In this document: piece after piece, positions 24,425 through 37,200 of the stretch | Layout: every line of letters begins with the position of its first letter | Position numbering within the stretch: position 1 is the stretch's first letter | Assembly (NCBI RefSeq): GCF_905475395.1 | Contig: NC_058339.1 | Span: forward strand, 75,668,520-75,732,519 | DNA length: 64,000 bases | Source of the DNA: Chrysoperla carnea | Lineage: Eukaryota > Arthropoda > Insecta > Neuroptera > Chrysopidae | Reading direction: 5' to 3' | Notes under the pieces: generated by a model | Seen by the model: the letters and a program-made list of their open reading frames with translations, nothing else | What the model was told of the DNA's origin: nothing | The model's database searches: none | Made by a program: the position numbers and the translations under genes

Positions 24425-25185
24425 CACTGAAAAAAAATTGAAATAATGACGACCTCATCCCGAAGTTGACCGTTTCATATTGAAATAAAGTAAATATACT
24501 TTCAAACAACTTCTTAATGATTGGAACAAGTACATCTAAATATTTGTATTTACAATAGAATGTGATTGAATTTAAAATATGAATTTATTGATACAAAATC
24601 ACTGAAGTTAAATAAACTAAATCATTACTTTTATGAAAGAGATTGATTTTAGTTTAAAATCTTTAAATATAGGATTTGGTTAGTACAAACACATACCTGT
24701 TATGTCTATTCAACTGTGGGGTTGAGCCAACCACATGAAGATTGTTGTTACTAATAGACAGTGAATATATATTATATTTTTACGTATTGTGGATATTTGT
24801 ACATCTGTGGACTTAAGGCACTAAAATCAATAGTAATCCATATGTCGCTGGTTCAAATTCGACTCGAAGAAATAAATTTTTTTTAAATAAATAAATAAAC
24901 CTAATCAACCTGCTCATGTGGTTGTGGCAATCACATAAGTATTTTTTATAATATTTATAAGTGATAGAACCAATCCAAAAAAAAAATTGTTAAAATCTAT
25001 GTTTGCATTTCAAAACAACAATATTTTAAATTTGTTAGACAGTATATTACTTCCAGACAAAAAATTCATTCGTTTGTGTCAACTTCACTCAACCCCGTAC
25101 GGAAGTTGTATCACATTCGTGGCTACATCTCGCGATGAGGTTGAAACAACATCATATCGGTTGATATTAAGCATTTTTTTCAGTG
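24425..25185 (-). mobile_element. TA-flanked MITE family F5, copy 2
   Basis: CACTGAAAAAAAATTG at the left and TTTTTTTCAGTG at the right, flanked by TA (24423-24424 and 25186-25187). The right end inverted reads AATATCAACCGATATGATGT, matching copy 1. At 761 bp it is longer than copy 1, with extra internal sequence. Confidence 0.77.
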
Positions 25186-25870
25186 TACCCACATCGAGTT
25201 TTTTCTTGTAAACGGTCTACGAGTGTTACATTTTAAATTTCTTTTGACGATTTAAAAGAAAATTTCAAGCTTTAAGAAAAAAAAAAGTTTAAACAAAAAT
25301 TTTTAAATTGGGGGATCATGTATTAGTGAAATGATTTTCTTACGCGTTATTTTAGATTACATTGAGATGAGGAGAATGTTATCGGCAAAGTGAATGCTAA
25401 AAAGTTATCAGCAAAGTAAATGCAGTTGTATTCAAGTGATGTTAATCTTGTAACACCCGGTATATTGTATGTAACGTGTACTAAGATTATAGATAATGAA
25501 TTATAATTAAGTGTATTCATCTGAAAATGTAATTAGATACAGATTTTTAAAAGTTAATGTCAATTTACTTAGAATTGTAATTGTTGAGGAAGACAATTGT
25601 TTTGAGTATAGGAACTTAACTTTAAGTATACTTAACTGTATAATAATTAACTAGATTAATGAACTAAGTTATTAAATTATATTCAGATTTAAAGTTTACG
25701 TTAGATTATTTAATTGCAGTTAAAGTTAACTTTTTGTTAAAATGTATTAAAGTATGCTGTTACTTGCCTCTCAAAATATAAATTTATTACGTTGAAAACT
25801 ATTATTATAATCCATTGCTGGTAAACCGAAAGTTTAATTCTTTTTTAACCCAACCTTTGTATTTTCAAAA

Positions 25871-26164
25871 TCGTGCCATTTCTGGTCAAGAATTATACTT
25901 TTTTGGCACAAAAACGGCAAACTAAGTATCTATCGTCCAAATTGTGCTCTAGAGGATATGTTTTTTCGAAAATCGTGCTATTTTTAAAAGTAACTAAAAA
26001 TTAATATTTTTTCCCGTGTCTCTTGAAATTACTAATACTTTGATATAATTGTGTAAATGTAAAATGTTGTATTTCCAACGTCAATATTTGTGATAAAAAA
26101 ATATTATGTTTTTTTTTTGTGTCGATTTTGTGCCAAAAAACTAAAATTCTTCCAAAAATCGCAC
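25871..26164. repeat. long inverted repeat (foldback element)
   Basis: The left arm TCGTGCCATTTCTGG...TTTTTTGGCAC pairs with the right arm GTGCCAAAAAACTAAAATTC...AAATCGCAC. The arms are about 50 bases with a loop of some 190. Confidence 0.6.
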
Positions 26165-26472
26165 GGAATTTCGGAATACGTGACACAGTCCGTGTAATCT
26201 GATTGGGTTCGTATTCAGCAGCCAAAAATAACTACTAAATAACAATTTTAAGCCAAAATAAACATTATCCGCTAGGAAACCAAAATAATCATTACCCGCT
26301 AGGGGTATGCCCCTTATAAAAGGTTATGTTGCTTGAAAATTCTTTGTGGTCCTAATACCGTTAAAAAAAGTTTCATTAAAATTGGCGCTGTTTCTCAACT
26401 TTTCCATTATCGATACTTTTTTCCGACTTTTTCACTAGATTTATTATAATAACTCTCTAAGAACAAATCTTT

Positions 26473-26935
26473 TTATACCATGCATATGAAATATACCAAG
26501 GTATACTAAGTTTAGTCTCAAGTTTGTAACGCCATTATTCCATTAATAATTAGTCCATTTTCGGTTGTCTGTCTGTCGTCTGTCTGTCCGTCTGTCATCA
26601 CGATTATTCAAAAAAAGAAAAGAGATATCAATTTTTATAGCGTGCTTAAGACGTAAAAAGTGAAGTCGAGTACGTAAATGAGCAACAAAGGTCAATTGCG
26701 TCTTAGGTCCGTAGGACCCATCTTGTAAACCGTTAGAGATAGAACAAAAGTTTATAACATCACTGTTTACCCGTGAGAGCGCAAATTATGCGCAAATTGT
26801 ATAGCATGTATTATATGGGTATATCAATTATATATATGTGACACGTATGTTTTTGTAATGTGGCAGAGTAATCAACACTGTCTGTACATGGTATTTCAAC
26901 AATTAACTCAGTCAATTGTTTATTTTCACTTGTTT
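26473..26935 (+). mobile_element. dispersed repeat family F2, copy 3
   Basis: It starts TTTTATACCATGCATATGAA, carries a GTCTGTCTGTC microsatellite run near 26565-26597 and GGTCCGTAGGACCCATCTTG, and ends CAATTGTTTATTTTCACTTG. Confidence 0.78.
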
Positions 26936-27763
26936 TTTTAATTATTAAATTAACGTTAATTTTCCTCCATTTTTTTCAAATTACAGAAAGGTAATGGTCA
27001 GATTCAAATTACAGAAATTTATTCCTTTTTTTTTATTAAATTAGCGTTAATTTTCCTCCATTTATTTTCTCAGAAGATATGAACTTCATTTACAATATCT
27101 GTTTTTTCTCACCCTTAATGACCACACCATATTTAAGCCTTTCTTTTATCTCATTAAGCTAATGCGTCTCTGATTATAATCTACGAACAACAATACTAAG
27201 ATTAACTTACTTTAACTGCACATAAAATAAATACCTGGCGCATACCATAATTAAAAAACTAGATTAAGTAATTTATTTAAATTACCTCGCCCTTACCTCT
27301 CGTCACTAATCAAGAGAAACAAAGACAAAACATATTTTTTTACCGGATATCTTAACTAAGTTACTTGACTGATATTAACGCTTTGATAAGATTACCACTT
27401 TTTGTACTCAAAGAAGATTAATTAGTTAATAATAGTGGGGGACGATTCAAGGGGGCACAAATTTTTTACATATCTGAAACATGTTCAGTTTATGAAAAAT
27501 CTTTGTCCTAAAAGTAACGAATTGTATCTTGCCAAAAGAATGTATCAGAAAAAAATTACATCACGTAGTAAAAAGAAACTTTAAATGTATTTGTGTGTTT
27601 TTAATCGATCGATTACCCGTTTAAGGGCTTGCTCTAGTGTTTTGTAAAAAAAGCTCCAATCATAATATTTTGCTAGTGTTTTTTCGCACAATTTTGTTTT
27701 TAAATCGCTACACGCTACGTTTTTGTTTTGTTTTTCGTAATTTTTCCATTTTTGTATACAACC
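26936..27763 (+). other. sequence upstream of milton exon 1a, presumed promoter and 5' UTR
   Basis: TTTTCCTCCATTT is repeated at 26960 and 27050, about 90 bases apart. No clear TATA box or initiator can be singled out. The 5' UTR presumably lies in the T-rich last 100-200 bases. Confidence 0.4.
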
Positions 27764-28280
27764 ATGACGTCACTTAGCAGTAGCAGTTCCTTATCATCAC
27801 CGTATTACGATGAGGACGATGTAAATGATTTTGATTGGTGGATTGTGTCGAAAAGGCATCGTAACTTACGTAAATTTCAAAGTTATCAAGAAAGTGATTT
27901 TCAATATTCAAGTGATATTAATCATTGGCTCGAACTGGCGAATCCCGATTTAAAATTATCATTAAAAAATAATTGTGATCCGCAAGAACATCAAACGTCA
28001 CAATCGTTTCATCATATACATCGACGATTTTTAACCGCATCATCTGCTTCGGAGTTATTTGGTGCTAATACCAGTTTGGCAAGTAGTGTGTTGGATCAAT
28101 CGGAATTAGATAGTGTTGGTGGTACGAAAATTGATACGGAAACGGAAGTTGATGACGATTTTGAGGATGTTAGTGAATTCGATGATCCTTATGAGTATGA
28201 TGAAGAGATTTCAACGGATTACAGTGTGGCATCATCATCTGCTAAGCCAAAATCATTGGATGAAGAAATCCTTTTGGAAG
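27764..28280 (+). CDS. milt: milton first coding exon 1a (172 codons plus 1 nt)
   Basis: The ATG at 27764 sits in a good insect context (CAACCATGA) and follows an in-frame TAA at 27701. The peptide starts serine-rich, turns acidic, and ends ...SLDEEILLE. The donor GAAG/GTAAAA leaves one G, which with TT of exon 2 makes Val. I do not recognise a domain in residues 1-172. Assignment to milton rests on the phase match, the same strand and the next compatible acceptor lying 15.5 kb away. An unseen intervening exon is possible. Confidence 0.72.
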
Positions 28281-31200
28281 GTAAAATCATCAATTTGGTT
28301 CTGGATTTTTTTAAATAATTTTTATTTTATCTCCGTATAAATACCACATATATGGAATATCCCGTAATGACCATATCCCATTTGGCCAATACTGAAATAA
28401 TTAAGATTATATGAAAAAGAACCCTCAGAACTTTTTCGACCCTTATTGTAATTAACGAAAATTTATTTCACTCGAATCGAAAAAATAGATTCCTTCGAAA
28501 AATTATTCTTATTGGCGTTACCTTTAATGATTTCACTAAAATTCTCTTTAAAATGCTTATAACGAAAAACGCCAAAAGAGAAACTCCTTCATCACAAAAC
28601 ATATACAGGGTGTCTTAAGTTGACATATGCTTGAAACTCGAAAAATAAATTTCATCGAGGAAAATACTTCAAACGTAAACTGTTAGTTTCAAAGGCACAC
28701 GTCTTATACCGACATCGAATTCGATCTAAGTTTTCAGATTCAATTAAAACCCCACTCTGATTCATAACTGACTAACATTAGATGAACGCTTTAAATTACA
28801 AAGTTGTTCTTTATAAATACGCAAACATTTTTTCTTCTTTTTGTAAATTGAATAGTTTAGACAGTAATTGATAACAAAAATATAGGTTTTTGTGTATTTG
28901 TTCAATTTGAACAAAAAAGGTCTTAGGAAAACAAACCACTTCTATTGAATTTATTGAAAATTTTTTTTCGAAGAATGGGATTTTGTAGAAACATTTATAC
29001 GAAAAAACAATTTTGGATAAAACTTTTCAGTCCGTTTTTCCCTAAACTCTGTACCGTTTGCGGAAAATTGTCCAAACAAAAAATGTTACTTTTTTTAATC
29101 AATAACTTAAAGTGTTCATATATCGATAAGCAGTTATAGAGTAGAGTGAACTTTTCGTTGAGCTTCAATACTTAGGTCAAGTTTCATGTCTACATAAGAT
29201 GTGCACTTACACACCCAACATTTTTCGCTTGAAGCATTTTTATCGATAAAAATTATTTTTCAAGTTTCAAGCACGCGTCAACTTAAAAAAGCACTCTGTT
29301 ACATGAAATTCTGTTAATATTCTTTTCATTATTTGAATAAAAAATATTTTCTGGAAAATTTTTTAAATTTTGGTTATGTAACTATTTGTAATCATTGATT
29401 TTTGACGAATGATGACTAAAAATTATTTTATCAAAAAACGTGTGTACGTTATTTGGTGGCTATCTCGATTTTTTGTTATTGATTATTTATAATTGAAAAA
29501 TTTTAATCAAAGGATTTGATTAATTTTTCAATGAAAATTTAAAAGTATTTTTTTGGATAATCGCACATAGGCTACCTTTTTGTACATTGTCCTTTAGAAA
29601 GTCATTTTTATGAATTTATTTCGCGAGATAATTGTGTTTCATTGAAAACACCTTTTTCGGGTTCCCATTTTATTTATAATTGATTAAATTCGAAAAAGTA
29701 GCAGAAAAAAATGCTTACAGACAATAGTATTATTTTTATACCCTGTATATACGAGATATATATCAAGGTATACTAAGATTAGTCCCAAGTTTATAACGCT
29801 CAAAAATATTGATGAATAAAAATTTGGTATAGGTGTTCGTTAAATGACCTAATTAGTTCGCTTCCGATTATCTTCTCGTCCGTCTGTCTTTCCGTGATCA
29901 CGATAACTCAAAAACGAAAAGAGATATCAAGCGTGCTCAGGGCGTAAAAAATGAATTTAAATTCGTAAATGAGCAACATGGGCCATTGCATCTTGGATCC
30001 GTCTTGTAAACCGTTAGATAGAATTTAAAAGTTTCAGTGTAAAAAATGTTATATAAACAAAGTTCATTTTCTCCAAACCTATAAAAGATAGGCTGTTGAA
30101 AATTTGCAAGCAACTTCAACTAGTGATCTTGTGAAAGATTCTCGAAAAACGAAAAAAAATTCTAGAAAATACTTTCGAAAGGGCGGCCGATAATTATATT
30201 GGTTGACATTCAACACTTTCTATACAGGGCATTTCAACAATTAACTCAGTCAATTGTTTGTTTTCTCTGTATTTAGTTATTAATAAAATTTAAATAGATA
30301 AAACTTAGACATAAAAAAAAAATTTTAAGTTTATATAAATGGGTTCAATTGTCTAGAATGACGGTGTTTAACCTCTGCTTAGAGGTCAATGTAAGTTTCA
30401 TTAACACCTTTAAATTGATATGAGTTCGAAAATGTCGTTAAACCAATTTTGTGTGAAATATCTATAAACTTTGTGAATATAATTTCTGTCTGTTTATGAA
30501 GAAATGAGAACATTTCTATTCTCTAGCTTCCTCTCATACTATTCATCTAGCTTGTGGCGTAAAAACCAATTTTATCCTCTTCGAAAAATAGTATCACAAA
30601 TTTCACATGATTTCTCAATGTATCTAGCTAGGGAATATTTCAATAAATTTGTGAATCTTAAAAAGATTGGTTTCACTTTCATCAAGTCAATTATTTAGTT
30701 ATTACTAATTAATTAATATAAAAGGTAAATAAATAAATAATTATATCAATAAATAAAAACAATAATGACACTTTTTTTTTATAAACTGAAGAATGACACT
30801 TTCTTCGTATGTAACTCTTTTAGAGCTGGGAAAAATCAACTTTTTATATTCAGTTTTACTTTCCATCACAATCAGCAAATTTTTACTTGAAATCAATAAA
30901 CAAATCCTTTTGTAAATAAATAAATATACAAGATGTTTCAGAATATGGTGCAAAAAGTTTAACGCTACATGAGTATTTTTCAATATGTATTAACAAAATA
31001 TTCATAGAATTTCGGATGATAGCATTAAAATTTTTCGGCTTATCTTCAAATTGTCCCCATTTTTTTTTGGGGGGGGGGGAGGTAAAATTTATCTATGTAC
31101 CGAGTTTTAATCAAGATCAAACAAAAATAGTATTTAATTTTGTCTTTTTTTTTCAAGAAAAAATACCGTTTAAGGTATAGTTTTAAGGTATAATGTCCAA

Positions 31201-34200
31201 TATGCGCTCTATTATCTGAACTACTAAGTTTGACAATTCGTTCTGTGCGTAGTCATGGTAGGGACAATAAAATCGATGCCAGCGCTTCCAGTGAAAAATT
31301 TTGGCGTTAAAGGAGGCTGTTATGACTAATTTGCAAATCCTTACATGTTAATGTTATCGAAAATGTCAAATTAAAATTATTGAATGTAAGCCATAAATGC
31401 AATCCATACAATTATATATGCATCCATACAATTCTATAATTAAAATAGTATATCGTTACTATGGAAACGCCTCCAATAAAACTCACACACGTGCGAATAA
31501 GAAGTGTTCTACCGGATCAATGTGACAAAAAACATCAAATTTTGTTGACCAGTATTATTTGTTTAAAATTTTTGCACAATATTTTGTGATCATCCTATAA
31601 ATTACAGTAAACTGCAATACAGAAGTTACAAAGTAATAACATATCTATTTTATGGGATTGGTTAAGACACAAAAAAATTACGATTTATGTTAATAAATAT
31701 TGAAAGAGAAAACTTAGTAGACGACCTGCTATGACTTATGTGTGTGACCTCCATACACTTTCAAATTAATAACGGTGGACTTGATGATACGAATGAACTT
31801 GTTAGGAAATTTTTCGGATTAAATGTTGCTTTAGTTCCTTTCGAGAGTTCATTGTTTATTTACGAAGATTTCGTTTAGTATTTTTGTGTTATTTAATCTC
31901 TCAATTTACTGTGCAAACGACCGTTTCTTTATTACATCGCATCTTCCAAACGGCTTAATGGATTTCGACATTTAAGGTATCGTTATATTCGTCTTAAAAG
32001 CCTAAGTGTCCTAGGTAGTTGTAGTTGTTTGAAAGAAAACAAAGTGGCGAATTTTTGACGCAAAACTGTAATACGTTAATAAAAAAAAGGTCATTGATTA
32101 CAAAAATATATGTAAGTTGTATGTTTACATTTAATTAGAAATAAAAAATTGGTTTAAAAAATTTTAATATAGTATAATGAGAGGATTTTTTTAGTACCGT
32201 GACACTAAAAAGTCTAAAATAAAATAAATTTAAAAAAATCTGAAAAGAGAGAAACAAGTCCAGTTCATTATTGAGAAGATTTGAGCCAGTCTAGATATTA
32301 ATGAGCTCCGACTATTTAAAGTCGCTAAGTAAGCTACTGAACTTTCTTTCAGATTTTATTTAACGCAGCCGGATTTCGGAGATTCTTTTAATTATTTATT
32401 TTATTTGAAACTTGTATGTTGCTTCTTTATATTATATCTCACGAAAAATTAGATAAATCTTTTCTGTTCCTCTTATAAGTCATATGACGGAACCCTTTTA
32501 TGCGTGTACTATACTGACGCACTTGGCCCATTTTTAAATGATTGACAAACCTTATTTAATTGAATAAAAAAAAATAAAAATTATAATAATTAATTGAATT
32601 TAAACATTATAATTTAGGTGTGTAGTATAGGTTAGTTATAGTCACTAGTCATTACTTTTGTTTAGTTTGAGATGATTTGATTGATTGCGTAAAATAAAAA
32701 TAATACCGTGTATCTTAAAATTGTATATTAAGGTGTATGTCTCCGTACAATATTGTAAAAATGTTTTGTTATACAATGCAGAGTAAATAGTATACATGCT
32801 TAGTATACATTCATCAAATAATGTGTTATTTTTAACTTTAATGGAAATGCAGAGATATTTTCGTAATAAATAATGTGTATTCTCGTAATAAAGTATAGAT
32901 ATCTCTCTTCAACTAATTATACTCTAACTATAGTCGTTTCTGTTCAACAATAAAATTGATTAACTTTGAGTATCAATAATGAATTCGACAATAAATTCGA
33001 TTATTTTTAATATAAGAAGATTAGTTTTTTTCTAGAATTAAAAAACGATAAAAACACAACCTCTCTAAAGCTCTCCATGTCAATTATCCGAACTTTTATT
33101 AAATTCATCTCGAGTTAAAAAGGGTCAATCGATTTCAAATTTATGGTATTTGACTAATTGCATTGTAGTATCCTTAGTATGTTAGAATTTGCTGACTCTT
33201 TGTCCATAGCGAGATAACAGTCTTAAGATTAAATTCTCTGCCTTAAATTATAATTTGCTGAAAAGTCATGGAGGCAATTTCAAAAAAAGTGAACTAATTT
33301 TAGTTCAAAAACTATTTAACAAAACTATATATTGATCAAAAATAATAAATTATGAATCTTTAGTCCCTGTGTAGCAATGAATTACTAAAATAATATAGGA
33401 AATACTAGACGGTACACATCTCCTTGTAATCACTGAGCTTACCATCAAGTAGGCAACCGAAAATGCCGTTAAAATTCTAAATAACTTCAAATTTTTTTAA
33501 ATATAGGCAATTTTTTTACACATGTTAAAATTAACAAGTAAAAAGTTTCTATGAAAAATTTAATTATAATTTAACTATTTTTCACATTCATTAAAATTTA
33601 TGAAAAACAAAAACTTTTGAAATACTTTGTTGTAAATAATACACTTTTTAAGCATTCATTTTAATTCACAAACTCCATATTAAATGTATTTTTGAAATGT
33701 GAAAGCATTGTAAATTTTATTCATAAATAAAAAAAAAAATGTTTATTAAACTGAATTATAACAAATATAAACTAAACTAAACAAATGTTTAACTAGTAAG
33801 TGTGACCACGCCTTTATACTGTTTTTTTAGATTTATTCAATTTTAATTCAATAAACAATCCATTTTGGTCATCAATTTATTGTTAACTTTTTAAAATATA
33901 GTCCTATTTCTAAGGTGTTTTCCTTTTTCCGATTCTAGCATTTTTTTTTTTGCACAAAACATTCATGTAAGACGTCGTAAATCTTAGCACTAAAGCTAGA
34001 AAAATCTTTATAAAAATTAATATTCTGTATCTTATTGAAAATGGCGCCTTTCTGTATTGGTGCTAGCGTGTATGAGGACTAATAGACGAATACACCAAAA
34101 AACAGAATGGTAGGTATGATGCGATTTTTACATCAATTTCGATTTCTTTGCTGATTATAACCACGAAATGAAATGTTACGGTCCACAAGTTTCAATTTAG

Positions 34201-37200
34201 TAAGTTCAGAAAACCAGAATTGTTCGAGAATATTAAATAAATATTTTTGTACCAATTTATAAAATTAATCCTTCTTATCATAAAATACTTTGGCATTTTA
34301 GCAAATATTTTCATATACTGCGTTTTTCTGTTGTAATTACAAAATTAATAAGAACAAATTTTTGTGATAAGATAGTAAATTATAGAATATTTACCGTTCG
34401 CCATTATTGTGAATATTTAAATTGACAAAACAATAAAATACTTAAAATCAAAAAATTTTTTTTTTGTAATCGATCATTTAAGTGTACAGATTAATATTTA
34501 TATGAATGAGGCCCATTTTATCAACAAAGTAAGCAATTAATAACATGCGAACTATGAAAAAAGTCACTGTACACTTACAGAGATTGAACCCATAACCTCT
34601 GCCTTGCAAAGCCTACGCTCTATTATCTAAACTACTAAGTTTGACAATAGCAAGCCAGAGAGATTTTAATGGCATATTTTTAAGTCAGGTTTCCTCCGGA
34701 AGCTAAGGATTTTCGAAAAGTTGTGTTTAATAAAGAACATTAGCTTTTTTTATGAGGATCAGCTTTCTAATTTAAAGTGTTATTCTATCTCTTATCTTTT
34801 AGAATCTTAATTGACTATTAAAGCAACCTGAAGATCTAGGTCTAATCTCACCACATAGTTTCAATAAAAAATTAAAAATAATTACACATTTAGACGAAAA
34901 TGTTACACGAGGGGATACGAAAAGAATTGTGCTGTCAAGACAACTATAGTAGAGTATTGTGGTTGTAATAAAAACAATTATAGCTTAGTATATTGTAAAC
35001 AACTAATCTTACTATTTTTAATCCTCAAAAAGGGGTGTTATAAGTTTGACCGCTATGTGTGTCTGTCTGTCTGTGGATTTTTTAAGTGCTTGTTTAGAAT
35101 TCCGTACCCAGAATAACTAAAAAATAGACCATGTTCCTCAAATTGGTTCAGTTTGGAAAGGAAATTTCAGTTTTATCACTAAGGAAAAAGATAATTTAAT
35201 GAAAAGTGTTCTTAGATACGTTTCAAGTGCGAGTTTAGGGTCCCTTACTAAAAAGTTTCTCGTTTGTTTTTTAAATTTTGAAAATTTCACTTGGTAGACA
35301 AACTATTAGACAAAAATTATACCTCATTTCACTACAAGCTCATATACTCTTATCGTGCATATATAATCCATCACTTTTTGAAAATATTGTAACGGTGCAA
35401 CATCCTTAAACCTATTTCAAATCAAACAAATGAGTATCCTTTACAAACTTGCATGTTATAAAATGATGTCACGTATTATTCAACAGACGTACATTAACAA
35501 ATCTCCCTTCGATCGTCACAGATTGTCACGACACAATATGTAAACACCCAATTAGCCCCCTTTACTCTTTTTATTTTTGCATAAACTTCGTGATTAGTTA
35601 GAGAACAAAGCTTTATTTAGTAATAAATCATGATTTGATTTTAAAAAATTTGCATGAATAAACTAAAAATTAAAATAATTTTTTACTTATTATTTTATTA
35701 TTGATGATAGATAGACTAGGGAAAGTAGATTTTGATAAATAATTTATTCATAACGGATTTGGATATGAATCACTTTTACTATCACGATTCATAAACTAAA
35801 GTTACTCTAGACCAGACTACAATAGATTCTTTAACTAGATAGACCATATAAATAATTATGGACTCTATCTAAATACTTTCTTATAAAACAGTAAGTTTTT
35901 CTAAGGTCTATTTTACATATTTCATTAATTATTTCATCTTCTTTTTAAACAAAAAACTTCTTTTTTTTTAAATAGTGTATATAAGAGTAATATTTTTTTA
36001 TTTCAAATGTATTTTCTATTCAAAAGATTTATCAAAGAAAATTCTTTGAGTTGATGACGTCAAATGTACGTCATATTCGTATCTGTTCAGAAAAATCTAT
36101 TCAAAAGGTGACGGTTTTACTAAAATTTAAAGCTTTCGGTGACTATGAAGACAAAAAATATGTAATTACAAATATCATAAGTAAATTTTTCTGAAAAATA
36201 TTTTTACTCAGAACATATTTGAAAATGTTAGCAAGCAATTACCAACAAAATTTTTCTCCTATTAGAATAATACAAATTTTTCGAAAAAGAAATTACTTTT
36301 AATAAGAATCGTTTATCCATGAGGTCTGCAGTCACTTACGTGTATGGTAGTCGATGATAGTCTTATTTAGAACACGTGGATGCTCCCACAACCTCGAAAA
36401 TTGTCTAAATACCTGCTAGTTGCTCAGTTTTTTTACTCCCTATAAATTTGATAATCTACAGCTCAACAGCTGTTTATAAACAGGACATAATTTTTTTCCA
36501 ATTTCCATTACACAATGAATGAAATGACCTATTTCAATTGATTGAATTTTTTCTAAATATACAATTTTCCAGATGCGTTCATCTAAATTGATGAATAAAA
36601 CGCAATTGTTTTAAAAATAAATAAAAACTGTTGAAGTTTATTTAATATCAAACATATAATAACAAATACAAATAATTTTTATAAGCACGCACGCAGGTTA
36701 GCTCATTCAGCCCCAGCTTCAGTCATATTACATTTATTCTGTTTGTTATTTATTGTGTTAATTTTATTTTACAATTGATTTTGAACAAAACATTTCTTGG
36801 ATATCAATTCTATTCCAAGTCAATTATTTTTTAAATTATGTTACCACCATTCGAATTCATTTTAGATTTATTTTGATTTGATATATACGATTAGTTTTGT
36901 AAAATTAAATAAACTGTTTTCAAGCACGAAGTCAGTATTGGGTAAATCATTAATGACATCAAGCAGATAGTATGGCAGAAATCAGCAGGCTTGAGGGCGC
37001 TCTCAAAAAAATCTGGTTGGATTAGAATGTCCTTTATAAGCAGGTAAATTTTTTAATACCCCTTACGGCAGGCATGGTCGTGTTATTTTAAGTCGAAGTC
37101 ACCATTATTATAACTTTATTGTGTGCTATAAACTTTATTGTGTGTCTCTTTATCCAAGTCCGCATTGCTCATAGAGGAGGAAGCGAAAAGGGCTATACGA

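Noticed and set aside
34568..34655. A functional tRNA-Ala gene
   Set aside because: The A box, anticodon loop and B box are visible, but the acceptor stem does not pair and a related truncated copy exists nearby.
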